A DNA stretch of 24,066 bases from Collinsella sp. TF05-9AC (GCF_003438495.1 NZ_QSSH01000020.1:1-24066); one strand, 5' to 3'. Positions 8,080 through 17,379 are shown, counted from the first letter of the stretch. The notes: generated by a model not told the origin, from the letters alone. A program made the numbers and translations.

Positions 8080-8117
8080 GGAAGGACGCTCGACTCACAC
8101 GAGTCGAACGCCCTTCC
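8080..8117 (-). other. Intercistronic hairpin between the PTS and GH32 genes
   Basis: On the minus-strand transcript, GGAAGG-G-CG-TT-CGACTC and GAGTCG-AG-CG-T-CCTTCC fold around a GTGT tetraloop. This gives 14 paired bases interrupted by one single and one double mismatch. No T-run follows, so it fits a 3'-end-stabilising or processing hairpin, or a partial terminator, better than a full terminator. Confidence 0.65.
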
Positions 8118-8156
8118 TCAAATGGACTTATCCTCAGATTACACTGAACGGCTCAA

Positions 8157-9608
8157 CTAGAAGCTAACGTCGAAGCCAGCGCCAGCGCCCTCTTCATCGG
8201 TGGTCGGCACGCCCTTTGCCTTGTTGTAGGCAAAGATCAAGACGATCGGCACGATAAAGGCGATGAGATTGCCAGCCACATACCACACGAGGGTCTCGGG
8301 CGTGACGATGAGCAGGCCAAGCACGCCGGTCAGACCCTGACCGATAGCGCGCACCTCAAAGAGCTTGACGAAGGCACCGCCGCAGCCTGCACCGATGCAT
8401 GCGCAGATGAACGGAATGATCGAATAGCGCATGTTTGCAGCAAAGATAGCGGGCTCGGAGATTCCGACCAGCGTCGGGATAAAGGACGACATGCAGATGT
8501 TGCGCTCTTTGGAGTGCTTCTTGTGAATGAGGTACATACCGATGGCGCCGCCGCCCTGGGCGATGATGGAAACCGACCAGATGGCCTGGATGTAGTTGAA
8601 GCCAGTCGTGGCAACAAGGTTTGCCTCGATACCCTGGATGAACTGATGCGTACCGGTAACGACGAGCGGCTGCAGGAACGCGGCGAAGACAAAGGCACCA
8701 AAGACGCCCATCCTGTTGTACAGGATATCGATTACGCCGGCGAGGACGTCACCGATCAGGTTGCCGAGCGGGCCGAACACGGTGAACAGGGCAACGTTAG
8801 CAAGAATCAGGGTAACGGTCGGGACAAAGACGAACGAAACGACCTCGGGGATGTACTTCTGGGCAATCTTCTCGACCTTGGCCATAAACCAGGCAGTCAG
8901 GATTGCGGGGAACACACCGCCCTGGAAAGCAACCATGGGAATGGATAGCGGACCGAAGTTCCAGTACTCAGCACCCGTCGGGTCCATAACGAACGTGTTG
9001 CGGTTCATAAGGCTCGGGTGAACCATGACGATACCGACGAGGATGCCCAGGATCGGGTTACCGCCAAAACGCTTGACCGCGCTGTACATAACCAGGACAG
9101 GCAGGTAGTCGAACGTGGTGGCGATAATGGCAAAGAAGCTTGCGAGGTTCTTGAGGAACTCGCTGTGATCGGCGAGGCTGCCCTCCATGCCAAAGAGGCC
9201 GTTGGCAACGATCAGCGACTTAAGGCCGATGATGATTGCAGCGCCGACGAAGGCGGGAATGATGGGGATAAAGATGTCCGAGAATACCTTGAGGACCGAG
9301 AAGAACTTGCCCTTCTTGTCCGCCTCGGCGCCCTTGACCTCGGAAGCACTGATCTCCTTAACGCCCGTCAGAGCCATAAACTCATCGTAAACCTTGTTGA
9401 CGGTACCGGTACCGAAGATGATCATGAGCTGGCCGCTGTTGTACAGCACGCCCTTGACGCCATCGATGTTCTCGAGCTCGGCCTTGTTGTATTTGCTCGT
9501 ATCCTTGAGCACCAGACGCAGACGGGTCACGCAATGCGTGGCGCCCTCGATGTTCTCCAGTCCGCCGACGTTGTCGACGACTTGCTGGGACACTGCCTTG
9601 TAGTCCAT
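8157..9608 (-). CDS. scrA: PTS sucrose-type permease, fused EIIB-EIIC
   Basis: This 483-residue membrane component of the phosphotransferase system imports and phosphorylates a sugar. The EIIB domain (about 1-85) carries the phosphorylated cysteine in GATHCVTRLR (Cys26). The EIIC domain (about 105-465) has about ten hydrophobic segments and the family motif GISEPAIFAAN. There is no EIIA domain, so phosphate must come from an EIIA encoded elsewhere. The placement between two GH32-type genes points to sucrose or a short fructoside. The trehalose/beta-glucoside branch has the same EIIBC layout and cannot be fully excluded. ATG 9608 is chosen over ATG 9620: GGAG lies 6 nt before 9608, while the AGGA before 9620 abuts the codon, and MDYKAVSQQVV is the usual EIIB start. 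The gap to the preceding gene is 45 nt. Confidence 0.92.
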   Translation of the reverse strand: MDYKAVSQQVVDNVGGLENIEGATHCVTRLRLVLKDTSKYNKAELENIDGVKGVLYNSGQLMIIFGTGTVNKVYDEFMALTGVKEISASEVKGAEADKKGKFFSVLKVFSDIFIPIIPAFVGAAIIIGLKSLIVANGLFGMEGSLADHSEFLKNLASFFAIIATTFDYLPVLVMYSAVKRFGGNPILGILVGIVMVHPSLMNRNTFVMDPTGAEYWNFGPLSIPMVAFQGGVFPAILTAWFMAKVEKIAQKYIPEVVSFVFVPTVTLILANVALFTVFGPLGNLIGDVLAGVIDILYNRMGVFGAFVFAAFLQPLVVTGTHQFIQGIEANLVATTGFNYIQAIWSVSIIAQGGGAIGMYLIHKKHSKERNICMSSFIPTLVGISEPAIFAANMRYSIIPFICACIGAGCGGAFVKLFEVRAIGQGLTGVLGLLIVTPETLVWYVAGNLIAFIVPIVLIFAYNKAKGVPTTDEEGAGAGFDVSF

Positions 9609-9653
9609 GTTCCTCTCCATTCCTTTTCTAAATCATAAAACGGTTCGTTGCCG

Positions 9654-11036
9654 CTACAGAGACGCGATCGTTGCGTTTGCGCACTTGAGCGCACCGTCGG
9701 TGACGGTAAGCGCCACACCCTGGCCCTGCTTGTTGCAGAAGCGAGCGTTGAGCGCAACATCATCGACAAAGATGGTCGCGATGTCGTCGTCGACGACCAG
9801 ACGCACATGGTGAGTGCCCTCGCCCTTAAAGAACAACGGACGCTCGAGGCCCATGTTGTTGACCTGGAACCACGGGTACTGGGGAGCCGGCGTGAACTCG
9901 AGCTTGCCCTCGCGCAGGTTGGCGCGGAACTCATAGGCAAGACCAGTCTCGGCGTCCTCGGCGAACTTGACCGAGAAGCCGGCAGCGTTACCGCCGAGCT
10001 CAATGTCGGCATCGAGCAAGTAGGTGGAGCCGGCATCCGCGGCGAGCACCTGCTCGACCTTGCCCGACTCGCAGGAAAGCTCAAAGGTCTCGACAGCCTT
10101 GCCCTCGCCAAAGGCGCCAAGCATGCTGTCGGGGAGCTTGGTGCCGAGCGTTCCGTCGGCACGCTGAACGATCTCGAGGGGCATAAAGGTGCCACCCCAC
10201 AGGTAAGAGCTGGGGTCACCGCCCTCGTCACGCGTAGGAACCCAACCAAAGAGAACGCGGCGCTCACCATCAAATGCGGTACGCGCGGCATAGTACGCGC
10301 GGCCATCGAAGGAATCGTCCGCAGGAGTGATCCAAGGACCGTTGATAGAGCGAGACATGCGGTAACGGGTCTTGTTGCCATCACTGTACTCGGAGAACAC
10401 CAGATACCACCAGTCGCCCATCTTAAAGAGATCAGGCATCTCGAACATGGTGTACAGGCCCGGATTCCACCAGTCGCCCTGGAACTCCCAGGTATCCAGG
10501 TCCTTGGAGGTGAACTTGACCAGACGACCGGTCATCAGACGCTTGTCCTCGCCCACACGCGTGCCGAGGATGAGCATGTACTCTTCGTTCTCCTCATCCC
10601 AAAGCACAAAGGGATCGCGCCAGTTGCGGTCATCGTAACCCTCCTGGGGCGGAAGCAGCGTCTCGGCGATGTTCTTCTCCCACTTGACGGCGTCGTCACT
10701 CGTTGCGTGAAGAAGAACCTGCTTCATCAAGCGTGCCTTGACCTTATCGCGATTGCAACCAGTGTAGAGCGCATGGTACTTGTCGCCCACCTTAAACACC
10801 GTGCCGGCATAAACATACTGGTCGACTTCCTCGTCGCCGCCACGCTCAAGGCTCTCGCCAAAGTCTTTGTAATTGACGAAGTCCTTGGTTGTCGCGAGTG
10901 CCCAGCCAAACGGCTCTCCGAAAGGTCCGGGGTTTCGCGTGTCACGCTGATGATAGAGATAGAACGTGCCGTCCTCGCCGTACGGCATGATGTCGCCTAC
11001 CCAAATTCCCTCAGGCTGGTAATACACCTTGTGCAT
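9654..11036 (-). CDS. GH32-like glycoside hydrolase with atypical first motif
   Basis: This 460-residue cytosolic protein has a five-bladed beta-propeller pattern in its first 300 residues and a C-terminal beta-sandwich. The second and third clan GH-J motifs are clear: RDPF (Asp141) and EMPD (Glu199). The first motif, normally W-M/L-N-D-P-N-G, reads WVGDIMPYGEDG, so the candidate nucleophile is Asp15 without the surrounding N-x-P-N-G. This marks a divergent GH32-related subgroup whose substrate I cannot name; a beta-fructoside is likely from context. It is the first gene of the operon, transcribed from a promoter with tandem LacI-type operators. AAAGGAAG upstream of ATG 11036 gives a good ribosome-binding site. 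The neighbouring canonical GH32 gene argues for a different specificity rather than redundancy. Confidence 0.82.
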   Translation of the reverse strand: MHKVYYQPEGIWVGDIMPYGEDGTFYLYHQRDTRNPGPFGEPFGWALATTKDFVNYKDFGESLERGGDEEVDQYVYAGTVFKVGDKYHALYTGCNRDKVKARLMKQVLLHATSDDAVKWEKNIAETLLPPQEGYDDRNWRDPFVLWDEENEEYMLILGTRVGEDKRLMTGRLVKFTSKDLDTWEFQGDWWNPGLYTMFEMPDLFKMGDWWYLVFSEYSDGNKTRYRMSRSINGPWITPADDSFDGRAYYAARTAFDGERRVLFGWVPTRDEGGDPSSYLWGGTFMPLEIVQRADGTLGTKLPDSMLGAFGEGKAVETFELSCESGKVEQVLAADAGSTYLLDADIELGGNAAGFSVKFAEDAETGLAYEFRANLREGKLEFTPAPQYPWFQVNNMGLERPLFFKGEGTHHVRLVVDDDIATIFVDDVALNARFCNKQGQGVALTVTDGALKCANATIASL

Positions 11037-11079
11037 CCGAGACTTCCTTTCTCACGAGATACTAACTCGGTACAACTGC

Positions 11080-11108
11080 AAGATATGTCAATCGTTTTCA
11101 TATGTCAA
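11080..11108 (-). promoter_or_regulatory. Promoter of the fructan/sucrose operon
   Basis: On the minus strand a perfect -35 TTGACA (11103-11108) and a -10 TATCTT (11080-11085) are separated by exactly 17 bp. The start codon of the first gene lies about 44 bp downstream. The promoter lies inside the tandem operators, as expected for steric repression by the LacI-type protein. Confidence 0.72.
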
Positions 11109-11117
11109 ACGTTTTCA
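11083..11117 (-). promoter_or_regulatory. Tandem LacI-type operators O1 and O2
   Basis: Two direct copies, 11083-11100 and 11100-11117, read TGAAAACGNTTGACATAT on the minus strand and differ at one base. The central AACG/CGTT step and the TGAAAACG half-site are typical of LacI/GalR-family operators. They overlap the -35 and spacer of the operon promoter. Confidence 0.75.
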
Positions 11118-11149
11118 CACCAATACGTCTTTTCGCAGTTCCAGTCGTC

Positions 11150-11167
11150 GGCAAACGGTTGACATAT
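11150..11167 (+). promoter_or_regulatory. Inverted third LacI-type operator O3
   Basis: AAACGGTTGACATAT at 11153-11167 matches the operator core in the opposite orientation, centred about 50 bp from O2. It could allow cooperative binding or looping, or it may mark the end of the regulator transcript. Confidence 0.5.
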
Positions 11168-11220
11168 GCCGGCGAACGGTCATCAGAGGTGTTTGAGGAA
11201 TTCTTTTGGCACGGGATGAA

Positions 11221-12231
11221 CTACGCGGTTTTACCCTCAATGAGTTCAACGGGGAGCTTGATATTCGATTCGGGCTTTTCGCCGTTAATAAGAGCAATGA
11301 TGGATTGCGCCGCGAGCTCTCCGATGCGATCGATATCTTGGCGTACGGTTGTTAAGTCAGGCATAAACGTCATAGTGCGGCGGGCACCATCCGCGCCCAC
11401 GACCTTAATATCGCCCGGAGCGCTCAAGCCGCGCTGCTTCATCACGTTAAGACAGATAGCCGCCATCGTGTCGTCTCCCGCAAAGATGCCGTCAATATCG
11501 GGGTTCTCATCGAGGATCTTCGCAACGACCGCGCTCTTTTCGTCGTCGGGCTTAACGAACTCAACCTCACGGACAAGCGCGGGCAAACCGGCCTGCTCAA
11601 CAATATCGAGGTAGGCATCGGTACGCTTATTGGCAGGCATGCGCATGCGGCTATTGCTGCGCAGGCACAGGATGCGTGAACATCCGTCATCGATCAGGCG
11701 ACGCGTGGCAAGTTCGCCGATGCTATAGCTGTCGCTCGCAATCTGAACAGAGGCTTCGCCAAGGTCGCAGTCGATACCAACCAGACTCAAGCCCATCTCG
11801 GCATACGCCTCGGCACCGATATTAAGCGAGTTGACGATGACGCCATCAACCATATTGCGTCGAAGCATGTCGATATAAGAGCGCTCAAGCTCGGGTCGAT
11901 TGGCGCTATTGCACAGCAGCATCTTAAAACCGTTTTCGGCCAGGGTATGCTCAATGACTTGAACCACTTGGGCATGAAACGGACTGCTGACATAGGGGAC
12001 GATCATACCGATAAGATTCAGGCGACCGTTGAGCATGGCACGGGCGATATCGTTGGGCGTATAGTTGATGCGCTTCATCGCGGCATGGACCTTATCGCGG
12101 GTCTCTTGGCTAATATAGCCGCGATTATTAAGCACGCGAGATACCGTAGTAGGCGAAACCCCCGCCACCGCCGCAACTTCCTTGATGCCAGGCTTAGCCG
12201 TATCCTTAGAACGAGCACTCTCGCGAGCCAT
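11221..12231 (-). CDS. LacI-family transcriptional regulator of the fructan/sucrose operon
   Basis: The product is 336 residues from ATG 12231, which has GGAGG 5 nt upstream. Two in-frame ATGs further upstream (12246, 12252) lack comparable sites. The N-terminal HTH (residues 16-35, IKEVAAVAGVSPTTVSRVLN) and hinge helix precede a periplasmic-binding-protein-like effector domain (LIGMIVPYVSSPFHAQVVQV, then IDGIFAGDDTMAAICL and the TVRQDIDRIGELAAQ dimer region). It lies directly upstream of the operon on the same strand. Similar operator sequences occur before the operon and before this gene, which supports local control and autoregulation. The effector is not identifiable from sequence; a phosphorylated sugar or fructoside is likely. 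Whether it replaces or partners a global catabolite regulator cannot be told. Confidence 0.92.
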   Translation of the reverse strand: MARESARSKDTAKPGIKEVAAVAGVSPTTVSRVLNNRGYISQETRDKVHAAMKRINYTPNDIARAMLNGRLNLIGMIVPYVSSPFHAQVVQVIEHTLAENGFKMLLCNSANRPELERSYIDMLRRNMVDGVIVNSLNIGAEAYAEMGLSLVGIDCDLGEASVQIASDSYSIGELATRRLIDDGCSRILCLRSNSRMRMPANKRTDAYLDIVEQAGLPALVREVEFVKPDDEKSAVVAKILDENPDIDGIFAGDDTMAAICLNVMKQRGLSAPGDIKVVGADGARRTMTFMPDLTTVRQDIDRIGELAAQSIIALINGEKPESNIKLPVELIEGKTA

Positions 12232-12250
12232 AGCACCCTCCCCCATCAAC

Positions 12251-12268
12251 ATGTCATACGTTTACATA
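12251..12268 (-). promoter_or_regulatory. LacI-type operator upstream of the regulator gene
   Basis: ATGTCATACGTTTACAT (plus strand) matches the O2 core ATGTCAAACGTTTTCA at most positions. It lies about 20 bp upstream of the regulator's start codon, consistent with negative autoregulation. Confidence 0.55.
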
Positions 12269-12384
12269 CGAACAAAGCATACCCCAACAAGAGCGGGAAG
12301 ACGGTAACAGTACAAGTAAGTAAACGACTCATCCAAATAATTAGGAGAGTTCCGCCTAAAGGGTGACTCCAAAGGACCCCACAT

Positions 12385-12504
12385 GGCCGGTTTTGGGTTA
12401 TTTTCCAAAACATCCCGCAGGACGCAAAGGGCTCCGCCGCGCGAAGCGCGCAGCGGAGCCCTTTGCATGTCCGAGGACGTTTTGGAAAGTAACCCAAGAC
12501 GGCC
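12385..12504. repeat. Large compound palindrome between pfl and lacI-type genes
   Basis: Outer arms of about 26 bp (12385-12411 and 12479-12504) share GGCCG, TTGGGTTA and TTTCCAAAAC in inverted orientation with few differences. A central hairpin has 14-bp perfect arms (GCAAAGGGCTCCGC at 12424-12437 and its complement at 12453-12466), with CGCGC-GAA-GCGCG inside. A further inverted pair, CCCGCAGGA/TCCTGCGGG, sits at 12414-12422 and 12511-12519. The element may end the pfl transcript, but no T-run follows. The rest of the 300-bp gap (12232-12531) shows only the operator at 12251-12268. Confidence 0.7.
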
Positions 12505-12531
12505 CGGCGATCCTGCGGGAGTTAAACCCCT

Positions 12532-12783
12532 TTAGAACTTGTTGTGGAAGGTACGCGCAATGACCTCGTCCTGCTGCTCCTTGGTGAGCGTGTGGAAGTT
12601 CACGGCATAGCCGGAAACGCGGATGGTCAGCTGCGGGTACTTCTCGGGGTGAGCCTGAGCGTCGAGCAGCGTCTCACGGTTGAAGACGTTGATGTTCAGG
12701 TGGTGGCCACCCTTCTCGGCGTAAGCGTCGAGCATGTGGACCAGGTTATCGGCCTGAGTCTCGGAAACTTCAGAAACCTTCAT
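12532..12783 (-). CDS. Pyruvate formate-lyase glycyl-radical domain as a separate protein
   Basis: This 83-residue protein matches the last roughly 60 residues of pyruvate formate-lyase and the GrcA/YfiD spare-part family. [19 protein letters not shown] is followed by [18 protein letters not shown], with the radical glycine at position 58 in RVSGYAV, then [15 protein letters not shown]. coli GrcA is longer (127 residues) and accompanies a full-length enzyme. Here the large-subunit gene at 12869-14920 ends before this domain, so this small protein must supply the radical. Residues 1-24 ([20 protein letters not shown] and following) form a short helical lead-in. The ATG at 12783 has AAGGAG 7 nt upstream, a strong site that favours independent and possibly higher expression. 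PflA is the expected activator. Functional complementation by the large subunit is inferred. Confidence 0.9.
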   Translation of the reverse strand: MKVSEVSETQADNLVHMLDAYAEKGGHHLNINVFNRETLLDAQAHPEKYPQLTIRVSGYAVNFHTLTKEQQDEVIARTFHNKF

Positions 12784-12806
12784 AATGTGTCTCCTTCGAT
12801 TGATAG

Positions 12807-12867
12807 GCGCCGGCCGAAACCGGCGCGCTAATCAGTAATCGTTATTGTTAGTATAGCACTAACAATA
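12807..12867 (-). other. Two hairpins between the split pyruvate formate-lyase genes
   Basis: Right after the large-subunit stop codon, TATTGTTAGT (12843-12852) pairs perfectly with ACTAACAATA (12858-12867) around a 5-nt loop. A second stem, GCGCCGG/CCGGCGC (12807-12813 and 12820-12826), follows before the Shine-Dalgarno sequence of the small gene. Neither is followed by a T-run. They could cause partial termination, mRNA processing or differential stability, and so set the ratio of large to small protein. Confidence 0.65.
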
Positions 12868-12868
12868 G

Positions 12869-14920
<2,052 letters not shown>

Positions 14921-15316
14921 TGTGTAACCACGCTCCTAGTTACGTGTAATGCGGCGCTCTCTCACACCGCTGCTTATTGAATTCTTGAATGTTCGGCTTG
15001 CACTACCGGCTTCTTCCGTTCTTCACCACACGTTGGTGCAGAGAAAAACGTTTGTCCACCTTGGAACTACAACCCAAAAACCCAAGATTTCACCCGTTTG
15101 AGAAGGATAACATAGCGACCCTCTCCATCTGGGCTGTTATATGTTTCTTTTTTTATATCATAAGGGCGTTTTTTACAAACCCGCAGGAAATGCGAGCGCG
15201 AACAACTACCGTTCACCGATTTGTATGTTATTTTTCCTTGCCTTTGTACGACGTTCGCTCTAGCTGTTATGCCAGCTTTAGCAGGGTAAAGCGTCCCAGA
15301 GACCCTACAGAAACTG
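14921..15316 (-). other. Long leader/promoter region of the pfl genes
   Basis: No substantial gene is visible here. It is AT-rich in the middle (15100-15200), unlike flanking coding DNA. It contains the candidate promoter at 15152-15179, leaving an untranslated leader of about 225 nt. A seven-codon mini-ORF (MLSFSNG, ATG at 15113, stop at 15090) has GAGAGGG 5 nt upstream and may be fortuitous. I see no recognised riboswitch. Confidence 0.5.
15152..15179 (-). promoter_or_regulatory. Candidate extended -10 promoter for pfl
   Basis: On the minus strand, TGA-TATAAA is an extended -10 (TATAAA at 15152-15157) with TTTGTA (15174-15179) 16 bp upstream as a -35. It is the best promoter-like sequence in the 468-bp gap before the pfl large gene. 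Transcription would start near 15145. Confidence 0.5.
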
Positions 15317-15350
15317 CAGGGCGGCCACGGAATCCCCCGTGGTCGCCCTG
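15317..15350 (-). terminator. Terminator-like hairpin after the 2-keto-3-deoxygluconate permease gene
   Basis: A 14-bp stem with one mismatch (15317-15330 and 15337-15350; CAGGGCG at the base, CCACGG at the top) closes on a 6-nt loop. It lies about 40 bp past the permease stop codon. The downstream minus-strand sequence is only moderately T-rich (GCAGTTTCTG), so termination efficiency is uncertain. Confidence 0.6.
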
Positions 15351-15388
15351 TGGCATGGCTAGTTTTTAGCTTTGATTGCCGCTTGGCA

Positions 15389-16408
15389 TTAGGCGGCTGC
15401 GGCGGCCTTGTCGGCCGTTGCCTTGCTATCGCCGTTGCCCTGGCCCTCAAAATGCTTGTAGCACCAGCTGGTGACCAGCGGGGTCAAAATAGCCGTAACG
15501 ATTGCGCAGGCAGCAACCTGTGCCGTAGCCGTCGCGAGCACCGCACCGCCGTACATGGCCCCGTTGACGCTTGCCATGGCAGCAGGCGTGGCCACATTGG
15601 CTCCGGCGCAGCTCGAAATGGCCGCACCTGCGACACCCGTACCGCCCGTGAGCTTATCGACCGCGATAACGGGAATTGCAAAGACCACCGAGCAGATCAC
15701 GCCGAGCAGAATACCGGGGAGACCGCCATTAATGAGCTGGCCAAAGGTCATGGTCGAGCCCATGGCAAAGAAGACGAGCACGATGATGGCGGAAAGTGCC
15801 GGTGCCATCATCTTCTTAAAGCTGGGGAACAGGTTACCCAGAATAATGCCGACGACGATCGGCAGAATGGCACCCACGAGCGACCAGCCGATCGGGGCCT
15901 GGCCGGCAGCGCCGAGCACGATCATCGTGACCGGAGGGCCGACAACCAGCGTGGTGATGGCGACAGCGCCACGCTCAGCCTCGTTGCCCATGGTACCCAT
16001 CAGCCCAGCGTACATAGCGTTGTTGGCGCCGGTGCAAGCCGCCAGCATCACCATGGCAGAGATGCCAAACAAGTTGTCGTTGAACACATAAAGGATGAGC
16101 AGCGACATGGCAACGACCACGATCTGCTTGACGGCGATGATGATGGCGCCGCGGGCAGCGGCGGCAGGAGCGCTCTTAAACGAAATCGTCGTACCGACGA
16201 TGAGCAAAAAAGCGCCCACGAGCGGGCCAGCGCCCTGCTGGGTCATGCCAAGCGTAAAGCTGCCGAGCGTTTTGAACAGGTCGGGGAATAGCGTGTTGAG
16301 CAGACAGCCCAACAGAAGCGGCACCAAGATATTGGCGCCCGGGATGGAGGACATCTTAAAGAACGGCTCCTTTGCCGCCGGCGCCTCCACCGCAGCCGAT
16401 TCACTCAT
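15389..16408 (-). CDS. kdgT: 2-keto-3-deoxygluconate permease (KdgT family)
   Basis: This 339-residue inner-membrane secondary transporter has about ten hydrophobic segments. Recognisable stretches are IPGANILVPLLLGCLLNTLFP near the N-terminus, GTTISFKSAPAAAARG, ACTGANNAMYAGLMGTMG, and SSCAGANVATPAAMASVNG in the second half. These match the KDGT family, which takes up 2-keto-3-deoxygluconate, a breakdown product of pectin and uronic acids, by proton symport. ATG 16408 is preferred over ATG 16429 because AAAGGAG lies 6 nt before it. The preceding gene on this strand is a short-chain dehydrogenase, consistent with a sugar-acid pathway. No KDG kinase or aldolase is in the window. The tail (last about 25 residues) is Ala/Lys-rich and probably cytoplasmic. 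Confidence 0.9.
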   Translation of the reverse strand: MSESAAVEAPAAKEPFFKMSSIPGANILVPLLLGCLLNTLFPDLFKTLGSFTLGMTQQGAGPLVGAFLLIVGTTISFKSAPAAAARGAIIIAVKQIVVVAMSLLILYVFNDNLFGISAMVMLAACTGANNAMYAGLMGTMGNEAERGAVAITTLVVGPPVTMIVLGAAGQAPIGWSLVGAILPIVVGIILGNLFPSFKKMMAPALSAIIVLVFFAMGSTMTFGQLINGGLPGILLGVICSVVFAIPVIAVDKLTGGTGVAGAAISSCAGANVATPAAMASVNGAMYGGAVLATATAQVAACAIVTAILTPLVTSWCYKHFEGQGNGDSKATADKAAAAA

Positions 16409-16465
16409 ATATATCTCCTTTGGATGCATGCGAATCGTAGCCGCATGCGCCTATATCAGAAAGAA

Positions 16466-16497
16466 GGCGACGGTCCCGAGTCGCAGGAGCCGTCGCC
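16466..16497 (-). terminator. Attenuator/terminator hairpin between dehydrogenase and permease genes
   Basis: Eight-bp perfect arms GGCGACGG (16466-16473) and CCGTCGCC (16490-16497) are followed on the minus strand by TTCTTTCT. Placed between two probably related genes, it may end some transcripts and lower permease expression relative to the dehydrogenase. Confidence 0.55.
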
Positions 16498-16516
16498 GAA
16501 TAATCGTCGCGGAGTA

Positions 16517-17266
16517 TTACCCGTCCAGAACGATGCCACCGTCGCAGTCACCGATCTCGCCGTTCACGAAGCTGGCGAGGTCGGAAGCGAAGAACAGCAC
16601 CATCTGCGCAGGCTCGCTGGCCTGGGCGGCGCGGCCCAGAGGAATACCGTTGATGATACGCTGAGAGTTCTCGTCAGAGAGAATCGAGGTCATATCGGTC
16701 AACGTGAGCGACGGGCACACGGCGTTACAGCGGACGCCAAACTTGCCGCCTTCCTTGGCGACCGCCTTGGTCAGGCCGTTGACACCGGCCTTAGAGCTCG
16801 CGTAGGCCGCGGTGCCGAGCAGGCCGCCACCGATCTTGCCAGCGACAGAGCTCACGTTGACGATAGTGCCGGCATGGGCCGCCTTAAAGTGCGGGTACAC
16901 GGCGTTCATCATAGTGAAGGTACCGTTGAGGTTGATGTCGATGGTGCGACGCCACTCGGTGTCATCGATCTCGTCGAACTTCTTGGTGCTGATGACGCCA
17001 GCGCAGTTGATCAGGATGTTGGTTTGCGGCAGGTCCGTAAAAATCTGCTCGACGGTCTCGCGCGCCTTGGGTGCATCGGCGACATCGAGCTGATAGAACT
17101 TGTTGCCCTCGCCAAGCTCGGCCACCGCGGCCTCGCCCTTAGCAGCGTTCCTTGCGATGAGCGCGACGTGTCCGCCGCCCGCAACGATGCCCTTGGCAAT
17201 CTCGAGGCCAATGCCCTGAGTGCCGCCGGTAACGATCGCGGTTTTGCCCGTGAAGTCAAATGCCAT
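16517..17266 (-). CDS. Short-chain dehydrogenase/reductase (SDR), possibly KduD/gluconate-type
   Basis: This 249-residue classical SDR has the cofactor motif TGGTQGIG at 13-20, NCAG at 87-90, Asn112/Asn114 in the IDINLNG helix, Ser140 in NVSS, and the catalytic Tyr155-x3-Lys159 in YASSK. ARN at 38-40 after the second strand leaves the NAD versus NADP preference open. Length is standard. SDR sequence alone does not fix the substrate. The neighbouring KDG permease gene suggests a keto-deoxy sugar acid or a related uronate derivative, as for KduD. GGGGG lies 8 nt before ATG 17266. The gene is first in a two-gene unit with kdgT. Confidence 0.85.
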   Translation of the reverse strand: MAFDFTGKTAIVTGGTQGIGLEIAKGIVAGGGHVALIARNAAKGEAAVAELGEGNKFYQLDVADAPKARETVEQIFTDLPQTNILINCAGVISTKKFDEIDDTEWRRTIDINLNGTFTMMNAVYPHFKAAHAGTIVNVSSVAGKIGGGLLGTAAYASSKAGVNGLTKAVAKEGGKFGVRCNAVCPSLTLTDMTSILSDENSQRIINGIPLGRAAQASEPAQMVLFFASDLASFVNGEIGDCDGGIVLDG

Positions 17267-17379
17267 GACTCCAACCCCCTTGATTCAGGTGTCTCCTTGC
17301 GGGAAGTTGGAGCATCGCACGTGGCGATAAATGAGTCCCAGTCGTCATGGTGGTGACAACCCCTCGCCTAACCGCGGGC

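Noticed and set aside
9648..11162. 504-codon plus-strand open frame opposite the GH32-like gene
   Set aside because: It shadows a gene with clear catalytic motifs and runs through the operon promoter and operators.
12384..12520. Possible CRISPR or tandem repeat
   Set aside because: The repetition is inverted, not direct, and there are no regularly spaced identical units.
12532..12868. Frameshifted pseudogene of pflB rather than two real genes
   Set aside because: The two coding parts are separated by 85 non-coding bases with structured hairpins. The downstream gene has its own strong Shine-Dalgarno sequence, ATG and a lead-in not needed in a fused enzyme, and all key residues are intact.
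15067..15450. 127-codon minus-strand open frame between kdgT and the pfl genes
   Set aside because: It begins inside kdgT in another frame and passes through the terminator hairpin and the pfl promoter. The residues are Arg/Lys/Pro-rich without a family.
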